Below, one piece after another: positions 8,453-16,984 of a stretch of DNA of 64,000 nt (its first letter is position 1; the number at the start of each line of letters is the position of its first letter). The stretch comes from Bacilli bacterium. GTDB lineage: Bacteria; Bacillota_I; Bacilli_A; ML615J-28; CAG-698. The notes below the pieces were generated by a model. That model saw only the letters and a program-made list of their open reading frames with translations, had not been told where the DNA came from and searched no databases. The DNA lies in the NCBI GenBank assembly GCA_028691515.1, contig JAQUZE010000001.1, positions 53,714 to 117,713 on the forward strand, written 5' to 3'. The position numbers and the translations under genes were made by a program.

Positions 8453-9151
8453 ATGTGGGAAAAAGAAATAATTAATAATATTAAAGCAAAAATATCATCA
8501 AAAACTTTTATATCTCAAGTAACAAAAGAAATGTACGAATTTCTCTTTTTTGGAAAAGAAAAGGAATTTGATAATTTTTATTTTTTCATTTTTTCTTTTA
8601 AAAACAAGAGAGAATCACAAGATATATTGAGTTTTTTTCTTGATTTTATTAAAGATTCTTTTTATATAGAAGTAGAAAACTATTATGTTTTATTTTATAA
8701 TATAAAGATAGATATAGAAATAGATAAATTAATTCTTTCTTTGAGCGAAGATTTTTCTATAAATATTAGAGTTTTTTCAAGTGGAAATGTTTCCTTTAAA
8801 AATCGAAGAAATTTTTTTCAAATATTTAAAGTATATATACAGTATTTAGATAAAGAAAATATTTATTATTGTTCAAATAAGGAATTAATTATGGAATTAT
8901 ATAATCAAGATAAAGCTCTTTTAAAACAAATAAAGCCAATAATTATTAGTAAAATTTTAACTGACCATCAATTAGAGACATTAGTATATTCTTTTGTAAA
9001 GAATGATTTAAATATTACAAAAACAGCAAAAGATATGTATATGCATAGAAATACAATCAATAATAAATTAGATTTAATTCAAAGAGAGACACAATTAAAC
9101 ATTAGACATTTTAATGACGCTATGGCCTTGCTTTTATTACTTTCTTTATAA
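8453..9151 (+). CDS. PucR-type transcriptional regulator
   Basis: 232 residues. The C-terminal 60 residues match the PucR/CdaR helix-turn-helix (HTH_30): LETLVYSFVKNDLNITKTAKD, then MYMHRNTINNKLDLIQ, with the family's HRNT core. The N-terminal 165 residues are not recognisable, are rich in Phe and Ile, and may be a degenerate sensor domain. PucR proteins usually sense small metabolites and activate nearby catabolic genes. The gene sits 75 bp upstream of the MsmX-type sugar ATPase gene on the same strand, so it is a candidate regulator of it. AAAAGG precedes the ATG at a rather long spacing. Confidence 0.7.
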   Translation: MWEKEIINNIKAKISSKTFISQVTKEMYEFLFFGKEKEFDNFYFFIFSFKNKRESQDILSFFLDFIKDSFYIEVENYYVLFYNIKIDIEIDKLILSLSEDFSINIRVFSSGNVSFKNRRNFFQIFKVYIQYLDKENIYYCSNKELIMELYNQDKALLKQIKPIIISKILTDHQLETLVYSFVKNDLNITKTAKDMYMHRNTINNKLDLIQRETQLNIRHFNDAMALLLLLSL

Positions 9152-9226
9152 TATTTTTGTGCAGTTTGTACATTGTTTAGATAAGAGTTTAAGTGTATAA
9201 TTGAGTTATATATGGAGGTATAATTA

Positions 9227-10348
9227 ATGGCTACTGTTACGTTAAAAAATATGAATAAGGTATATGATGGCAATGTACATGCTGTTATAGATTTTAATTT
9301 ACAAGTTAAGGATAAGGAATTTATTGTTTTAGTTGGTCCATCTGGTTGTGGTAAAACTACCACTCTTAGGATGGTTGCAGGACTTGAAGATATTACATCA
9401 GGAGAATTGAGAATTGATGAAGAGGTTGTAAATGATGTAGCACCTAAAGATAGAAACATTGCCATGGTTTTCCAAAACTATGCATTGTATCCTCATATGA
9501 CTGTATATGATAATATGGCATTTGGATTAAAATTAAGAAAATTTGGGCGTGATGAAATAGATCGTAAAGTAAATAGAGCGGCTGAAATTCTAGGACTAAA
9601 GGCTCTTCTTGATAGACGCCCTAAAGCTTTATCTGGAGGTCAAAGACAACGTGTTGCGCTTGGTAGAGCTATAGTGCGAGATGCAAAGGTTTTTTTAATG
9701 GATGAACCTTTATCAAATCTTGATGCAAAATTACGTGTACAAATGAGATCTGAAATAATCAAATTAACTGAAAATTTAGGTATTACTACTATTTATGTTA
9801 CTCATGACCAAATTGAAGCGATGACTATGGCAACAAGGATTGTTGTTATGAAAGATGGTTTAATTCAACAAGTTGGAACTCCTAAAGATATTTATGACAA
9901 TCCAGACAATATCTTTGTAGGTGGATTTATTGGAACTCCTCCAATGAATTTTTTAGAGGGCTATGTTTCTGAAGAAAAGAAGTTTGTTATTGGTGATCAT
10001 AAAAAAGGCTTTTTAATGATTGATATTCCTGATGATAAATATGAAATTGTAAAAAAACATTCTTTAATTGAAAAACCAATTGTTATGGGAATTAGACCAG
10101 AAGATATTTATGATCAACCTGAAGAGTTTTCAAAATATACAGGAGCAGTTCATAAATTTAAAGTCGAAGTTGCAGAGTTATTAGGACCAGAAACACAAAT
10201 TTATGCTGAAATTGCAGGTCAGAATATTGTTGCAAAAGTAGATGCAAGAATAGATTTACGTATGGGTGATGAAGTAGAGCTTGCGTTAAATATGAAAAAA
10301 GCTCATTTCTTTGATCCAGAAACTGAATTAAGACTAAAAAAATACTAA
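9227..10348 (+). CDS. msmX: Sugar ABC transporter ATPase (MsmX/UgpC type)
   Basis: 373-residue cytoplasmic ATPase of the MalK/MsmX/UgpC group that energises carbohydrate ABC importers. Walker A is GPSGCGKTT (about residues 37-45), the signature is LSGGQRQRVALGRAIV, Walker B is VFLMDEPLSNLDAKLR, and the H-loop is YVTHDQIEA. After about residue 235 comes the MalK-type regulatory/TOBE region, with the GIRPEDIY motif. No permease or binding-protein gene lies nearby, as is usual for MsmX, which serves several importers encoded elsewhere. GGAGG lies 10 bases before the ATG. The gene ends in a strong terminator. Confidence 0.93.
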   Translation: MATVTLKNMNKVYDGNVHAVIDFNLQVKDKEFIVLVGPSGCGKTTTLRMVAGLEDITSGELRIDEEVVNDVAPKDRNIAMVFQNYALYPHMTVYDNMAFGLKLRKFGRDEIDRKVNRAAEILGLKALLDRRPKALSGGQRQRVALGRAIVRDAKVFLMDEPLSNLDAKLRVQMRSEIIKLTENLGITTIYVTHDQIEAMTMATRIVVMKDGLIQQVGTPKDIYDNPDNIFVGGFIGTPPMNFLEGYVSEEKKFVIGDHKKGFLMIDIPDDKYEIVKKHSLIEKPIVMGIRPEDIYDQPEEFSKYTGAVHKFKVEVAELLGPETQIYAEIAGQNIVAKVDARIDLRMGDEVELALNMKKAHFFDPETELRLKKY

Positions 10349-10356
10349 AAAATAAT

Positions 10357-10383
10357 ACCGCCTATAAGGCGGTTTATTTTTTT
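10357..10383 (+). terminator. Terminator after msmX
   Basis: ACCGCC (10357-10362), loop TATAA, GGCGGT (10368-10373), then a T-rich run. Confidence 0.9.
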
Positions 10384-10469
10384 ACTTATATAAGAAAAAA
10401 TGATAAATGTTTTCATTATTAATAAAAGCGGTTTATTAAATATTCATTATTTAAAAACAAGTATATATA

Positions 10470-10478
10470 TGTTATAAT
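10470..10478 (+). promoter_or_regulatory. Extended -10 promoter of the VTT-pgk-tpiA operon
   Basis: TGTTATAAT ends at 10478 and AAGGAG follows at 10483-10488. The predicted start is therefore in or beside the ribosome site. Confidence 0.5.
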
Positions 10479-10499
10479 ACTTAAGGAGTAGTGAATATT

Positions 10500-12332
10500 A
10501 TGTATAGATTAAATTCTTTTATAGTAAATATATTCCTGAAATTTAATTTTACAGACTTTATGAATTATTGGCAAAAAATTGTTGATCAATATCCGGTTTT
10601 GATTGTATTGATTTGTTTTATGTTGCCATTTATTGAGGCAATCTTTCCAGTTTTACCAATTATAGCTTTTATTGCATTTAATATGCAAAATTTGGGATTA
10701 TTATGGGGATTTATAGTTACGGTATTAGGTTCAACAATTGGGACATATTTTGTTTTCTTAATTTTAAATTATTCTTTGAGTAAAAAAATTAGAAAAAAAA
10801 TTGAAAGAAACCCAGATGTTTTAAAAGCATCAAGGTGGCTAGAGAAGAAAGGTTTTGTTTTTTGTTCTTTAGTAATGGGAAATCCATTTATGCCAACTTC
10901 TATTTTCAACTATGCATTTAGTCTTACAAGAATTAATAGAAAGAAATATTTTTTAATTGTATTGATTAGCAGGCTTTTATTAGTGGGATCGGTAACAATA
11001 TTAGGCGCTGCATTTAGTGTTGAGGAAAATCCAATTGCTGTTTTATGGGTTTTATTAGTATATGTTGTTGTTTATATAATATATCTATTATTAATTAAAG
11101 TTTTTAAAAATATTAAAAAAAGAAAAAGGAGAAATATTATGAGTAAAAAAAGTGTAAGAGATGTAAACTTAAAAGGAAAAACTGTTCTTATTAGAGTTGA
11201 TTTTAATGTGCCTTTGAAAGATAATGTAATTACAGATGATAATCGCATTGTTCAAGCTTTACCAACTATTAAGTATATTAAGGAACAAGGAGCAAAGTTA
11301 GTTTTATTTTCTCATTTAGGTAGAGTAAAAGAAGAAAGTGATAAAGCAAAAAGTAGTATGGCTTTAGTTGCTAAGAGACTTTCAGAACTTTTGGAAGAAA
11401 AAATTATTTTTGTTCCTGAAACAAGAGGAGAAAAATTAGAACAAGCTATTAAGGAGCTTCAAGTTGGTGAAATATTAATGTTTGAAAATACAAGATTTGA
11501 AGATGTTCCTGGTAAAAAAGAATCAAAGAATGATCCTGAACTTGGAAAATATTGGGCTTCCTTAGGAGATGTTTTTGTTAATGATGCTTTTGGTACAGCG
11601 CACAGAGAACACGCATCAAATGTAGGAATTGCTTCAAACATTAAAGAAGTGGTTGCGGGATTTTTAATGGAAAAAGAAATTAAGTTTATTGGTGAAGCTG
11701 TTGATAATCCTGAAAAGCCATTTGTGGCTATTTTAGGTGGTGCAAAAGTTAGTGATAAAATTTCTGTTATAGAAAATTTAATTAATAAAGCCGATAAAAT
11801 ATTAATATGTGGGGCAATGGCTTATACTTTTTTTAGCGCACAAGGATATGAAATTGGAACTTCAAAGTGTGAAAAGGATTATGTGAATTATGCCAAAGAA
11901 TTATTAGCAAAAGCAAAAGGAAAAATTATATTGCCTGTTGATAATGTAGTAGCAAAAGAATTTAGTGAGACAGCGGAAAGTCAAATTGTTTTAACTAAAG
12001 ATTTACCTGTTGATCAAATGGGGTTAGATATTGGTCCAGAAACAATTAAATTGTTTGAACGGGAGTTGCAAGGCGCAAAAACTGTTGTATGGAATGGTCC
12101 TGCGGGTGTTTTTGAATTTAAGAAATTTGCTGTTGGGACAAATGCTATTTGTAAGATATTAGCAGAATTAGAAAATGCAACAACAATAATTGGTGGTGGA
12201 GATAGTGCTGCTGCAGCCATACAAATGGGATATGAGGATAAATTTACGCATATTTCTACTGGTGGAGGAGCAAGCTTAGAGTATTTAGAAGGTAAAGAAT
12301 TACCTGGAATTGCTTCAATAAATAATAAATAA
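10500..12332 (+). CDS. VTT-domain membrane protein fused in frame to phosphoglycerate kinase
   Basis: One uninterrupted frame of 610 residues. Residues 1-213 form a membrane protein of the VTT/TVP38 (DedA-like) type: several hydrophobic helices, an acidic helix entry ([11 protein letters not shown]), and a [19 protein letters not shown] segment resembling the R-x-IP...N-x-x-aG region of that family. A basic linker, [13 protein letters not shown], leads without a stop into a complete phosphoglycerate kinase (residue 214 onward). The ATG at 10500 is 11 bases after AAGGAG; GTG at 10491 is too close. The A7 run at 11115-11121 sits just before the junction, and in the +1 frame a TGA at 11140-11142 overlaps the pgk ATG. 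So the fusion may instead be a slippage site, a recent indel or a homopolymer read error. VTT proteins act in lipid scrambling or undecaprenyl/PE transport. Confidence 0.7.
   Translation: MYRLNSFIVNIFLKFNFTDFMNYWQKIVDQYPVLIVLICFMLPFIEAIFPVLPIIAFIAFNMQNLGLLWGFIVTVLGSTIGTYFVFLILNYSLSKKIRKKIERNPDVLKASRWLEKKGFVFCSLVMGNPFMPTSIFNYAFSLTRINRKKYFLIVLISRLLLVGSVTILGAAFSVEENPIAVLWVLLVYVVVYIIYLLLIKVFKNIKKRKRRNIMSKKSVRDVNLKGKTVLIRVDFNVPLKDNVITDDNRIVQALPTIKYIKEQGAKLVLFSHLGRVKEESDKAKSSMALVAKRLSELLEEKIIFVPETRGEKLEQAIKELQVGEILMFENTRFEDVPGKKESKNDPELGKYWASLGDVFVNDAFGTAHREHASNVGIASNIKEVVAGFLMEKEIKFIGEAVDNPEKPFVAILGGAKVSDKISVIENLINKADKILICGAMAYTFFSAQGYEIGTSKCEKDYVNYAKELLAKAKGKIILPVDNVVAKEFSETAESQIVLTKDLPVDQMGLDIGPETIKLFERELQGAKTVVWNGPAGVFEFKKFAVGTNAICKILAELENATTIIGGGDSAAAAIQMGYEDKFTHISTGGGASLEYLEGKELPGIASINNK
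11139..12332 (+). CDS. pgk: Phosphoglycerate kinase (internal start)
   Basis: 397 residues, the normal length for this glycolytic enzyme, which makes ATP and 3-phosphoglycerate from 1,3-bisphosphoglycerate. The ATG at 11139 has its own AAGGAG (11126-11131) at an ideal spacing, so soluble Pgk is almost certainly made whatever happens upstream. Motifs: [10 protein letters not shown] (substrate site), [30 protein letters not shown], and near the end GGGDSAAAA and [13 protein letters not shown] (nucleotide site). tpiA follows within 13 bp, a common glycolytic pairing. Confidence 0.95.
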   Translation: MSKKSVRDVNLKGKTVLIRVDFNVPLKDNVITDDNRIVQALPTIKYIKEQGAKLVLFSHLGRVKEESDKAKSSMALVAKRLSELLEEKIIFVPETRGEKLEQAIKELQVGEILMFENTRFEDVPGKKESKNDPELGKYWASLGDVFVNDAFGTAHREHASNVGIASNIKEVVAGFLMEKEIKFIGEAVDNPEKPFVAILGGAKVSDKISVIENLINKADKILICGAMAYTFFSAQGYEIGTSKCEKDYVNYAKELLAKAKGKIILPVDNVVAKEFSETAESQIVLTKDLPVDQMGLDIGPETIKLFERELQGAKTVVWNGPAGVFEFKKFAVGTNAICKILAELENATTIIGGGDSAAAAIQMGYEDKFTHISTGGGASLEYLEGKELPGIASINNK

Positions 12333-12345
12333 GGATGTGTGTTTA

Positions 12346-13101
12346 ATGAGAATACCTATAATTGCTGGGAATTGGAAAATGTTTAAAGACCGTGATGAGG
12401 CTTTAAAATTTATTTATGTTGTCACAGATCGCTTACCATTAAAAGATAAAGTGGAAAGTGTTATTTGTGCACCTTCAGTTTTTTTAAGATCTTTAGTAAA
12501 AAGACAAGGAGAACAATTAAGAATAGGGGCTCAAAATATGCATTTTGCTGATCAAGGTGCATATACTGGAGAGATATCTGCAGATATGTTAAAAAGCATT
12601 AATGTGGAATATGTAATAATAGGTCATAGTGAAAGAAGAGCTATGTTTAATGAGACTGATGAGTCAGTTAATAAAAAATTACATCAAGCTTTTAAAAATG
12701 ATCTTAACCCTATTTTGTGTGTTGGAGAGTCTCTTGAAGTTAGAGAATCAGGGAAGACTGAAGAACTTGTTGGACGTCAAGTTGAGCTTGCTTTAGAAGG
12801 GTTAGAGAAAACTAAAGTTTCTAAATTAATAATTGCCTATGAACCTATTTGGGCTATTGGAACAGGAAAAACAGCTACAAGCGAGCAAGCAGAAGAAATG
12901 TGTAAGTTTATAAGAAATAAAGTTAGAAATTTGTATGATGAAAAAACTGCTGATAAAATGCGAATTCAATATGGCGGATCAGTTAAGCTATCTAATATTG
13001 ATGAGCTTATGAATATGCCAAATATTGATGGTGCCTTAATTGGTGGAGCAAGTCTTAATCCAGAAGATTTTATTAAGCTTGTTGAAGCGGCTTTAAAATA
13101 A
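12346..13101 (+). CDS. tpiA: Triosephosphate isomerase
   Basis: 251-residue TIM-barrel enzyme interconverting dihydroxyacetone phosphate and glyceraldehyde 3-phosphate. It contains the N-terminal AGNWKM with the catalytic Lys, GHSERR with the catalytic His, the AYEPIWAIGTGK catalytic Glu and flexible loop, and the YGGSVK and GALIGGASL phosphate-binding loops. The chosen start is the ATG at 12346, 8 bases after AAGGATG; a GTG at 12337 overlaps that site. It lies 13 bp after pgk and is followed by a terminator. Confidence 0.95.
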   Translation: MRIPIIAGNWKMFKDRDEALKFIYVVTDRLPLKDKVESVICAPSVFLRSLVKRQGEQLRIGAQNMHFADQGAYTGEISADMLKSINVEYVIIGHSERRAMFNETDESVNKKLHQAFKNDLNPILCVGESLEVRESGKTEELVGRQVELALEGLEKTKVSKLIIAYEPIWAIGTGKTATSEQAEEMCKFIRNKVRNLYDEKTADKMRIQYGGSVKLSNIDELMNMPNIDGALIGGASLNPEDFIKLVEAALK

Positions 13102-13130
13102 AAAGGGAGAGTTTCTCCTTTTTTATTTTT
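13101..13130 (+). terminator. Terminator of the pgk-tpiA operon
   Basis: GGAGA (13106-13110), loop GTT, TCTCC (13114-13118), flanked by A and T runs. Confidence 0.75.
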
Positions 13131-13176
13131 TATTGCTTTAATATTTGATACGGCCAAAGGCCAGGGTTAATATTTG

Positions 13177-13205
13177 TTGACATTTTAATAAAAAAAGAGT
13201 ATACT
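13177..13205 (+). promoter_or_regulatory. rpsD promoter
   Basis: TTGACA (13177-13182), 17 bp, TATACT (13200-13205). The predicted start near 13212 gives a leader of about 155 nt. Confidence 0.8.
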
Positions 13206-13210
13206 TATTA

Positions 13211-13368
13211 AAGTGCTAGTAAAGAGCAGCACTTGTGAAGTATAAAAATAGAATATCCTTATAGAGGTTACGAGTAATCTAGCTGCTTAGATGAAAGCTT
13301 TTGATATTTTCTAAATTATATTTTAAAACAAGTTCCTTTACTAAATTTTAAAAATAGGAGGAAACAAA
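13211..13368 (+). promoter_or_regulatory. Structured rpsD leader, candidate S4-autoregulation element
   Basis: The first bases of the predicted transcript form AAGTGCT (13211-13217) pairing with AGCACTT (13228-13234). A second stem is GGTTA/CGAG/TAATC (13266-13279), followed by GCTGC and GAAAGC stretches and a strong AGGAGG before the ATG. In Bacillus the S4 gene is known to be repressed by S4 through its leader. Length, position and structure fit this, but I could not align it to the known fold. No intrinsic terminator is visible inside, so control would be translational or by another mechanism. Confidence 0.45.
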
Positions 13369-13968
13369 ATGGCACGTTATACAGGACCAAGCTGGAAAGT
13401 TTCAAGACGACTTAAATATTCAGTACTTGGAGATGGAAAAGAATTATCAAAACGTCCTTACCCACCAGGACAACATGGGCAAAGACGTACTAAATTATCT
13501 GAATATGCAAAGCAATTACAAGAAAAACAAAAAGTACGCTTTACATATGGTATGAATGAAAGACAATTTAAAAAAGTTTTTAATTTAGCGAGTAAAATGC
13601 AAGGAAAACAAGGTGACAATTTCCTAATGCTTTTAGAATCAAGATTAGATAATGTAGTTTATCGTTTAGGTTTAGCTACAACAAGACGTCAATCTAGACA
13701 ATTAGTAAACCATGGGCATATTACAGTTGATGGTAAAAAGGTTGATATTCCATCATATTTAGTAAAACCAGGACAAACAATTGCTGTTAAAGAGAAATCA
13801 AAGAAATTATCAATTATTAAGGATGCAGTTTCAACAATGCATTTAAGAAAAGAGTATATTTCATTTGATGAGGGAAATTTATCAGGAACATTTGTTAGAT
13901 ATCCTGAAAGACAAGAATTTTTACAAGAAATTAATGAAACGCTGATAGTAGAGTACTACAACAGATAA
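13369..13968 (+). CDS. rpsD: 30S ribosomal protein S4
   Basis: 199 residues. The N-terminus reads [15 protein letters not shown]; the Cys-free form lacks the zinc knuckle found in some S4 proteins. The S4 RNA-binding domain spans about residues 92-155 ([32 protein letters not shown]). S4 starts assembly of the small-subunit body and represses its own gene in Bacillus. It is monocistronic, between its own promoter and terminator. Confidence 0.96.
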   Translation: MARYTGPSWKVSRRLKYSVLGDGKELSKRPYPPGQHGQRRTKLSEYAKQLQEKQKVRFTYGMNERQFKKVFNLASKMQGKQGDNFLMLLESRLDNVVYRLGLATTRRQSRQLVNHGHITVDGKKVDIPSYLVKPGQTIAVKEKSKKLSIIKDAVSTMHLRKEYISFDEGNLSGTFVRYPERQEFLQEINETLIVEYYNR

Positions 13969-13975
13969 AAATGAT

Positions 13976-14002
13976 AATCTGCTTTATGCAGATTATTTTT
14001 TT
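13976..14002 (+). terminator. rpsD terminator
   Basis: AATCTGC (13976-13982) pairs with GCAGATT (13988-13994), followed by ATTTTTTT. Confidence 0.85.
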
Positions 14003-14026
14003 GTTTATAAATCATATGAGATAATG

Positions 14027-14032
14027 TATAAT
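14027..14032 (+). promoter_or_regulatory. -10 element of the nifS-thiI operon
   Basis: TATAAT lies 18 bases before the ATG, with AAGGTG between them; no clear -35. Confidence 0.45.
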
Positions 14033-14050
14033 ATAAAAAAGGTGATAAAA

Positions 14051-15157
14051 ATGATATATTTAGATTACGCATCAACGACACCAATACGAAAAGAAGTAAT
14101 GGACACTTATATAAAAACACAAAATAATTTTTTTGCAAATACGACATCACTTCATAAATTAGGCCAAGAAAGTAATTTTATGTTTCAAAAAGCAAAAAAA
14201 GACTTATTAGATTCTTTGCATCTTGAAAATCATGACGCTATTTTTACAGCTAATGCTACAGAAGCTAATAATTTAGGAATATTTGGAATTGTGAAAAAAT
14301 ATTCTACCGGAAAAATTATTACAACAAGGATTGAACACCCTTCTGTTTTTGAAGCAATTAAAGAATTAGAAAAGTTAAATTATGATGTTGTTTACTTGGA
14401 TGTTGATAAAAACGGCATTATTGATTTAGATCAACTTAAAATTGAAATGAATAATAGTGTAGTTTTAGTATCTGTTATGTGGGTGAATAATATTGTTGGT
14501 TCTATTCAACCAATTGAAAAAATAATTGATATATTAAAACCTTATAAAAAAGCAAAATTACATGTTGATATTGTTCAAGGACTAGGTAAAATTATCCCTT
14601 TGTTTGATTTTAATAATGTTGATTTACTGAGTTTTAGTACTCATAAAATATATGGTCCAAAAGGAATCGGTTGTTTGCTTTGCAACAACAAGCTTGATTT
14701 AAAAAAATGTTTATTTGGTTCAAATTCTCAAAGAGGTGTTAAACCAGGAACTATAGATTTAGCTTTAATTGTTGCAACAACAAAAGCAGTTAAAATTTGT
14801 TTAGAAGAATTAGAAAATAATTATAAATATGTTAAAGAAATAAATAATTATTTTAGAGAACAATTAATTAGTAATGATAAAATTACGATTAATAGTTCAA
14901 AAGATTCAAGTCCGTATATAATTAATATATCTGTTCCAAGTATTTATGGAGAAACGATTGTTCATATGTTTGAGGAAAAAGATATTTATATTTCAACAGG
15001 CTCAGCTTGTTCATCAAAATTAAGAAAAATAGAAAGAACTATTTATGCAATGACTAATAATAAAGAACTTGCTAAAACATCAGTAAGAATTAGCTTTTCT
15101 CATTTAACTTCTATAGACGAAGTGAATGCCGTTGTTTTACTATTAAAGAGTTTATAG
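14051..15157 (+). CDS. Cysteine desulfurase (NifS/IscS family) paired with ThiI
   Basis: 368-residue PLP enzyme that takes sulfur from cysteine as an enzyme-bound persulfide. It has LDYASTTPIR at the N-terminus, a His in TTRIEHPSVFE, the PLP lysine in SFSTHKIYGPKGIG, and the persulfide Cys in ISTGSACSSK. The ATG at 14051 follows AAGGTG; a longer reading from 14024 has no ribosome site. thiI begins 10 bp downstream. In Bacillus the equivalent NifZ-ThiI pair makes 4-thiouridine in tRNA, so this desulfurase is probably dedicated to ThiI, not to general Fe-S assembly. Confidence 0.92.
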   Translation: MIYLDYASTTPIRKEVMDTYIKTQNNFFANTTSLHKLGQESNFMFQKAKKDLLDSLHLENHDAIFTANATEANNLGIFGIVKKYSTGKIITTRIEHPSVFEAIKELEKLNYDVVYLDVDKNGIIDLDQLKIEMNNSVVLVSVMWVNNIVGSIQPIEKIIDILKPYKKAKLHVDIVQGLGKIIPLFDFNNVDLLSFSTHKIYGPKGIGCLLCNNKLDLKKCLFGSNSQRGVKPGTIDLALIVATTKAVKICLEELENNYKYVKEINNYFREQLISNDKITINSSKDSSPYIINISVPSIYGETIVHMFEEKDIYISTGSACSSKLRKIERTIYAMTNNKELAKTSVRISFSHLTSIDEVNAVVLLLKSL

Positions 15158-15166
15158 GAGAAAAAC

Positions 15167-16387
15167 ATGTATGATTTAATATTAATTAGATATGGAGAAA
15201 TGACTTTAAAAAAGAAAAATTATAAAATTTTTCTTGATAAAATAATTCACAATATAAAGAATAAACTTTCACATTTTAATAATATAAAATTTGAGTATAC
15301 TAATTATAGATTTTATATTTATTTAAATGGTGAAGATTATAAACAGATTACTAACATTTTAGATACAATTAGTGGGATTTCAAGTTATAGTTTATGTGTT
15401 AAGTGTTTTCCTGATTTAAGTGATATTGCTGAAAAAGGTGCTAAATTAATTAAAAATATGAATTATCAGAGAAAAAGCTTTAAAGTTGAAACTAAAAGAG
15501 GGGACAAATCTTTTCCTTTAACTTCAATTGAAATATCTCAACAAGTTGCAAGTTTAATTTTGAGGGATTTATCTAATTTGATGGTTGATGTACATAATCC
15601 TGATTTTACATTAAGTGTTGATTTAAGAACAGAAGGAACATATATTTTTTTAAATCATATACTTGGGATGCAAGGGTATCCCTCTGGTACAGGAGGTAGA
15701 GGATTGTTAATGATTAGTGGGGGAATTGATAGTCCTGTTGCTGGATATTTAGCATTGAAAAAAGGTTTGAAACTGGAGGCAATACATTTTTATTCTCCGC
15801 CTTATACATCGGATATGTCTTTGCAAAAAGTTATTGAATTAACTGAATTACTTGCGAAATATACTGAAAAAGGGAATATTAAATTATTAATAGTGCCTTT
15901 TACTAAAATACAACTTAGGATTCAAGAAAGGGCAGATGAAAAGTATTTAATTACTTTAATGAGAAGAGCGATGTATAAAATAGCTTCTACTGTTTGTAAA
16001 AACGAACATTATAAGGCTATTATTAATGGAGAAAGTATTGGACAAGTGGCAAGCCAGACTGTTGAAAGTATGGCTGTTATTAATGAAGTTACAAATATTC
16101 CAATTATTAGACCGTTAGTTACTAGTGAAAAAAATGATATTATTTCAATAAGTAAAAAAATAAAAGCTTATGATATTTCTATTAGACCTTATGAAGATTG
16201 TTGCACTGTGTTTGTTCCTATACATCCTATTATAAAACCAAGGCTAAAAGATGTTATTAAAGAAGAAAAAATTCTCCAAATAGATGATTTGATTGAAGAA
16301 GCAATTGAAAATATAGAAAGAATTAATTTAAGTTGTTTTGAAAAATTTAATATCATGTTTGAGAAATCTGATAAATATAATATATAA
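15167..16387 (+). CDS. thiI: tRNA 4-thiouridine synthetase (tRNA sulfurtransferase)
   Basis: 406 residues. A ferredoxin-like and THUMP RNA-binding region (about residues 1-165) is followed by the PP-loop adenylation domain, with the ATP-binding motif MISGGIDSPVAGYL near residue 183. No C-terminal rhodanese domain is present, as in Bacillus ThiI, so the NifS partner upstream must supply the persulfide directly. The conserved SIGQVASQT segment and the EDCCTVFVP region with paired Cys are present. AGGAG precedes the ATG. Confidence 0.94.
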   Translation: MYDLILIRYGEMTLKKKNYKIFLDKIIHNIKNKLSHFNNIKFEYTNYRFYIYLNGEDYKQITNILDTISGISSYSLCVKCFPDLSDIAEKGAKLIKNMNYQRKSFKVETKRGDKSFPLTSIEISQQVASLILRDLSNLMVDVHNPDFTLSVDLRTEGTYIFLNHILGMQGYPSGTGGRGLLMISGGIDSPVAGYLALKKGLKLEAIHFYSPPYTSDMSLQKVIELTELLAKYTEKGNIKLLIVPFTKIQLRIQERADEKYLITLMRRAMYKIASTVCKNEHYKAIINGESIGQVASQTVESMAVINEVTNIPIIRPLVTSEKNDIISISKKIKAYDISIRPYEDCCTVFVPIHPIIKPRLKDVIKEEKILQIDDLIEEAIENIERINLSCFEKFNIMFEKSDKYNI

Positions 16388-16397
16388 GGAGAAAAAA

Positions 16398-16976
16398 ATG
16401 GAAAATAATAAAATTCAAGAAACTAAAGAAGATTATAAACCCACTGAACAAGAACAGCTTCAACAACAGATTTATGTAAACTTATTAAGAATGCAAGAAA
16501 TTGATGCAACAATAGAAAAATATGATTATTTTAATGAAGATATGGTTGAAGAAGAAAATGTGGATGAGATTTTACAAGAATTAAAAGAAGAATATAAAAT
16601 CCTTAAATCAGAAACTAAAGTATTGAAAAAAAAGACACAAGTGGGTTTATTTGATAAGATTCCTATTTGGGTATATATTTATGGACTTGTTTTTACAATT
16701 CTTGGCCTTGCTCCAGTTATGAAAAAATTTACAGAACTATTAGCACCAACTGCAATAAACATACTAGGTGATTTTTTATATACATGGTTTGGTACGTTTT
16801 TATATTTGTATACCCCAACAATCTTATTATTAGGTGTTAGTGTTGTTATTTTTATAATTGTGTTTAAAAAAGAACTACTTAGAAAAATTATGTACATAAT
16901 TTTAGGAATTCATACACTTAATGCCATTATAACAATCGTTAGTTTAATTGATATTTTTAAACGATTGAGAGGGTAA
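16398..16976 (+). CDS. Hypothetical membrane protein in the thiI operon
   Basis: 192 residues, family not recognised. The first 90 residues are hydrophilic and Glu/Lys/Gln-rich, including a helix likely to form a coiled coil (ENVDEILQELKEEYKIL). Three or four hydrophobic segments follow (about residues 95-115, 130-165 and 170-188). The ATG at 16398 has AAGGAG just upstream; a longer reading from 16338 overlaps thiI and is unlikely. It lies 10 bp after thiI and 8 bp before the SpoU methyltransferase gene, so it is co-transcribed with RNA-modification genes, but nothing in it suggests that role. Confidence 0.7.
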   Translation: MENNKIQETKEDYKPTEQEQLQQQIYVNLLRMQEIDATIEKYDYFNEDMVEEENVDEILQELKEEYKILKSETKVLKKKTQVGLFDKIPIWVYIYGLVFTILGLAPVMKKFTELLAPTAINILGDFLYTWFGTFLYLYTPTILLLGVSVVIFIIVFKKELLRKIMYIILGIHTLNAIITIVSLIDIFKRLRG

Positions 16977-16984
16977 ATTAAAAG

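Noticed and set aside
9079..9465. 128-codon minus-strand frame across the pucR-msmX junction
   Set aside because: It covers the msmX promoter and start and overlaps two well-supported genes; no family resemblance.
13147..13165. GGCCAAAGGCC short GC-rich inverted repeat before the rpsD promoter
   Set aside because: Only a 4-bp stem with a 3-base loop, after a good terminator and upstream of the promoter. Striking in AT-rich DNA but no function can be argued.
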